Source: an uncultured Lacinutrix sp. (GTDB taxonomy: Bacteria > Bacteroidota > Bacteroidia > Flavobacteriales > Flavobacteriaceae). Taken from it: a stretch of DNA of 64,000 bases. The DNA lies in assembly GCF_947500325.1 (NCBI RefSeq), contig NZ_CANMRQ010000013.1, positions 38,257 to 102,256 on the forward strand. Direction: 5' to 3'. This document shows, one piece after another, positions 63,101 to 64,000 of the stretch. The notes below the pieces were generated by a model, which worked only from the letters and a program-made list of their open reading frames with translations, did no database searches and was not told where the DNA came from. Numbering within the stretch: position 1 is the stretch's first letter; the number at the start of each line of letters is the position of its first letter. The translations under genes and the position numbers were made by a program.

Positions 63101-63590
63101 TTTGATCAACAAAGATACCATTTAAGTTAGCAATACTTCCTGTATTTTGACTCACTGTTTGAGCCAATTGAATTACATCGGTAGTTCCTACTTGTGCTTC
63201 AAATTGCAAAGAGGTCATTGCAATTGGCACCACATATAATTCTGTTGCTCCAATGACTATATATGTTGTTCCTCCGGTTTCATCAATAGCAATCTCAAGA
63301 AAATAACTAACATTTCCCCAATCTAGTAATGCTAGATTTCCAGAAATATTTAGACCGTTTCCTATAGTCAAATCAAAAACACCATTAAGATTTGTATCAG
63401 TATTCCATAGTTCTGCAAACACCTCTTGACCAGTAGTAGAACCTGCTAATATTCTGACTTGAACACCAATATTTTGATTTATAATTAAATCGCCTCCAGC
63501 ATCCCTTACGGCTGCTTGATAATTAAACGTTTGTGCAGCACTAAGATTTGCTGTTAAAACAAATACAACTACCATTAATAAATTCTTCAT
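60177..63590 (-). CDS. Large tail-fibre-like secreted repeat protein with C-terminal Lcl/DUF1566-like domain
   Basis: A 1137-residue exported protein (signal peptide 1-19, NLSAAQ). After a conserved start (FNYQAAVRDAGGDLIINQNIGVQVRIL) comes a long beta-rich stalk resembling phage-tail-fibre and collagen-like adhesins. A block, DGSITEAKLAFDTATQTELNLKANxxxxFTGD, appears at about residues 536, 655, 790 and, shortened, 918. The C-terminal ~130 residues (YPELGGIVIWVSSNGQHGLVA ... GVTWYNAQDL ... DWRVPTRSQAYIM ... GNYWTSTE ... SVRTF) look like the DUF1566/Lcl C-terminal ligand-binding domain. No T9SS signature recognised. Likely an adhesin or matrix protein; an 18-bp motif shared with the LuxR operon lies about 150 bases upstream. 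Confidence 0.82.
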   Translation of the reverse strand: MKNLLMVVVFVLTANLSAAQTFNYQAAVRDAGGDLIINQNIGVQVRILAGSTTGQEVFAELWNTDTNLNGVFDLTIGNGLNISGNLALLDWGNVSYFLEIAIDETGGTTYIVIGATELYVVPIAMTSLQFEAQVGTTDVIQLAQTVSQNTGSIANLNGIFVDQTARILTLENQNLDARLTLVETEIAQNTAAIALNTAKETNATHTGDVTGATVLTIAENAVTTTKINNGAVTANKLNAANGHILIGNGTTATEYVITGAASMSPDGILYLEPEAVTSNIIADASIVTADLDVAEISGGTDDLTSDTELTEALAAQALNITGTPSTIPMFTTASTVGNSQLSDNGSTIFVGNGPGTGNLNVAGNLNYTGDFVSTGTGNLFLNSWDVYTDSNVFNLSESGVAPRLSIIPGGNVGISVQNPTQALDVLGNINASGDLYLKGQKIISNDGFGRLEFFDDVGNEHLELNQYFTHFSGAKVLIDQDLILTQKLGLGNGTNDPSATLDVLGTVKIVDGTQGIAKVLTSDASGNATWQDPAAIADGSITETKLAFDTATQTELDLKANSASPIFTGDNVVFLNTGNFNLNNNLGQTFLSSNQIFNDAQDNFFNGVSVEFNNQITNFNSGVLNILNSPQVAGHVLTDVNGDGNATWQAPVMQTIADGSITEAKLAFDTATQTELNLKANLTGASFTGDINAVNINASNNLNATGSVIVSGDVLGTNLQAIGGNVSTNEIVESTANNGVIIDGVTIKDNNIVTSTITIANGAGANKVLTSDASGIATWQAPSTSGAIADGSITEAKLAFDTATQAELNLKADSANPTITGMLTTDNLTVNGTTSINTGNVSFASTVPLVEFSNGQTNFGQVASFNAVANFNTFQTNFNTGDVKFANSSMNSGYVLTDVNGDGIATWQAPTATAAVADGSITETKLSASVNTSLDLADTAVQPAALNTKANLVSPTFTTPNLGVATSTSINGVALTNGGNPTAYLNAAGTYTVPAGASAPTTYVVGTNYPELGGIVIWVSSNGQHGLVAEATDMLTSGVTWYNAQDLTSNPSNHSGAANQFADWRVPTRSQAYIMHSVNATSLYGNYWTSTELNTPPSLEEKAIRMELYNVGPTNQITESPFPKSNADVNMRSVRTF

Positions 63591-63947
63591 GACTTAGATA
63601 ATTAGTTAGGATTGGGGTTTATTAATCTTAATATTCCTTCTTTAATTTTTTACGTTTAATTATTCTAGAAAAAATAACAGATTATGATATTTGTATAAAA
63701 TTAAAGACAAATACTCCATCATACTAATTATATCAGGGTAGTTTTTCCCACCCAATAAATTTGAATTAATAATACATTTAAATTTAGTTAATAATAACAC
63801 TAAACATAAATAGCTTATTAACAGCAATTCATAAATAGTAGGCATAGTTGTTTCTTAATTATTTGAAGAGAATAAGAACAACTTCATTATTTAAAAACTT
63901 ACATACGTATCTGAACAATACGTATTATGATTATAAAAGTATTAAAC
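63591..63947. other. Intergenic region between the surface-protein gene and the rRNA terminator
   Basis: About 360 AT-rich bases. It contains the 18-bp motif at 63736-63753 with TAAATTTG (63756-63763) just after it on the plus strand, and two TACGTA palindromes near 63905-63923. A 61-codon minus-strand frame (63660-63845) has no protein-like features and is not accepted as a gene. Confidence 0.5.
63736..63753 (+). promoter_or_regulatory. 18-bp motif identical to 4281-4298
   Basis: GGGTAGTTTTTCCCACCC, exact copy of the site upstream of the LuxR operon. Orientation is opposite to the nearest gene (60177-63590, minus strand, 146 bases downstream), but the core is partly palindromic. Probable binding site of one common regulator. 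Confidence 0.5.
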
Positions 63948-63981
63948 AAAAAAAATCCTCAACAAATACATGTTGAGGATT
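63948..63981 (-). terminator. Terminator of the rRNA operon
   Basis: AATCCTCAACA (63954-63964) and TGTTGAGGATT (63971-63981), 11 base pairs, followed on the minus strand by a run of eight T. The AATCCTCA stem start is shared with the tRNA-Val terminator. Confidence 0.8.
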
Positions 63982-63987
63982 AAAAAA

Positions 63988-64000
63988 GGCGACGACCTAC
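63988..64000 (-). rRNA. rrf: 3' end of a 5S rRNA gene (cut by window edge)
   Basis: The last 13 bases, GGCGACGACCTAC, are the reverse complement of GTAGGTCGTCGCC, the typical 3' end of flavobacterial 5S rRNA. A strong terminator follows 7 bases downstream. Hence an rRNA operon transcribed leftwards lies beyond the right edge. Only the end is visible. Confidence 0.75.

Noticed and set aside
63660..63845. 61-codon minus-strand frame upstream of the large surface-protein gene
   Set aside because: Starts in AT-rich intergenic DNA, reads as generic hydrophobic codons with no signal-peptide logic, and overlaps the region around the shared 18-bp motif.

Overview
The window is chromosomal DNA of a low-GC marine-type Bacteroidota, most likely family Flavobacteriaceae. 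The grounds are the type IX secretion/gliding genes porU, porV and gldJ, T9SS type A C-terminal sorting domains, a TonB/ExbB/ExbD system with Bacteroidetes-type long TonB proteins, -7 elements of the form TAnnTTTG instead of E. coli -10 boxes, and lipoproteins of the MKKxxxLLLLxSC kind. No integrase, transposase, CRISPR array or phage block was found. Genus was not determined.

Layout. 1-4043: end of an Mla-type ABC ATPase gene, then a minus-strand group (DUF389 membrane protein, mannose-1-phosphate guanylyltransferase, SprT-like metalloprotease). 4044-8927: a signalling region, with an operon encoding a periplasmic coiled-coil protein, a membrane-bound LuxR-type regulator and a thioredoxin lipoprotein, followed by a Crp/Fnr-like regulator with no normal start codon and a DUF3995 protein. 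8928-10901: a metal-response locus (MerC-like protein, Fur/Zur-type repressor, three copies of one palindromic operator), followed by tandem repeats, two long imperfect palindromes and two small unknown genes. 11032-24414: secreted FG-GAP protein, argS, CpeT-like lipoprotein, orphan TPR histidine kinase, ctlX-type hydrolase, DUF4349 lipoprotein with a divergent three-gene unknown operon, peroxiredoxin-like protein, SDR and M28 peptidase.

24513-37038: housekeeping and gliding core: pdhC, pdhA, cdd, porV, porU on the minus strand, gldJ and murF on the plus strand, then an alpha/beta hydrolase lipoprotein. 37260-42589: a two-component system (TPR histidine kinase plus LytTR response regulator) flanked on both sides by genes for the same small secreted beta domain, plus an outer-membrane barrel. 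42614-53501: terminators, tRNA-Val, folC, a tandemly duplicated exbB-exbD-tonB cluster, nhaD, an amino-acid dehydrogenase, anmK, and an acyl-CoA dehydrogenase.

53845-64000: a three-gene surface operon (sulfatase-modifying-factor-like protein, calcium-binding-type repeat protein, T9SS-sorted protein), a PIF1/RecD-like helicase with HRDC domain, a 1137-residue tail-fibre-like surface protein, and the last bases of a minus-strand 5S rRNA gene with its terminator.

The best candidates for undescribed biology are (a) the two-component locus 37260-42589 with its shared secreted domain, (b) the Zur-box / TGTACA-repeat / double-palindrome locus 9106-10901, and (c) the 4503-7679 transmembrane LuxR operon, whose 18-bp upstream motif recurs exactly near the large surface-protein gene at 63.7 kb. 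All functional readings come from inspection of the sequence; no database search was run.
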